Shown: positions 11,726 to 11,738 of the stretch, piece by piece | How positions within the stretch are numbered: the first letter of the stretch is position 1 | How the letters are laid out: every line of letters starts with the position of its first letter | NCBI GenBank assembly: GCA_002432565.1 | Contig: DJFP01000175.1 | Span: 30,795-42,532, forward strand | DNA from: Flavobacteriales bacterium UBA5869 | GTDB taxonomy: Bacteria; Bacteroidota; Bacteroidia; Flavobacteriales_D; Crocinitomicaceae | Length of the DNA stretch: 11,738 nt | Reading direction: 5' to 3' | Notes under the pieces: generated by a model | Databases searched by the model: none | What the model was told of the DNA's origin: nothing | The model's input: only the letters and a program-made list of their open reading frames with translations | Program-made: the position numbers and the translations under genes

Positions 11726-11738
11726 TAATTCGTTCCGT

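Overview
The window looks like chromosomal DNA of a Bacteroidota bacterium, most likely a flavobacterium of the Fluviicola/Crocinitomicaceae type. I infer this from three things: promoters of the TAnnTTTG class, almost no Shine-Dalgarno sequences ahead of start codons, and a short Bacteroidetes-type SRP RNA. No sequence search was run, so the genus is a guess. The gene content is mostly conserved housekeeping and envelope functions. I see no phage, transposase, integrase, CRISPR array, tRNA or rRNA.

Layout. Bases 1-179 hold the start of a membrane protein that runs leftward off the window. After a 343-base spacer comes a rightward pair: a small putative lipoprotein (523-894), then a ceramidase-like CREST membrane hydrolase (898-1590) that starts at TTG only 3 nt downstream in the same frame. 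A GNAT acetyltransferase (1676-2224), a TTCAA/TTGAA repeat-rich spacer and an AI-2E family permease (2405-3574) follow. A leftward cluster of a rhomboid protease, a class IV aminotransferase and a Dph6-type PP-loop ATPase (5737 down to 3561) is packed with zero or negative spacing. It overlaps the permease tail-to-tail by 14 nt.

Diverging from the rhomboid gene is a large YcbB-type L,D-transpeptidase (5793-7403). Next come ribulose-phosphate 3-epimerase (rpe, 7489-8139) with an abutting DinB-like gene (8140-8553), a secreted protein with an N-terminal OmpA-like domain (8644-10038) and a RimJ/RimL-like acetyltransferase (10065-10559). The last stretch holds the SRP RNA gene (about 10744-10851), with its own promoter and terminator, and a TalC-type transaldolase (10995-11651). 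A further promoter-like octamer lies at the right edge.

How the genes work together. Rpe and the transaldolase both serve the non-oxidative pentose phosphate pathway. The L,D-transpeptidase and the OmpA-domain protein both point to the peptidoglycan/outer-membrane interface. Rhomboid, permease and CREST protein are inner-membrane proteins. Beyond the operons there is no evidence for one dedicated system.

The least explained material is in the spacers: three palindromes of exactly 28 bp with GTAG/CTAC ends, a GC-rich palindrome with a possible 7-bp flanking duplication, heptamer arrays of the TTCGGAA type at a fixed distance from promoter-like octamers, and TTCAA/TTGAA-rich spacers. Four start codons were set inside longer open frames (5737, 7489, 8644, 10065).
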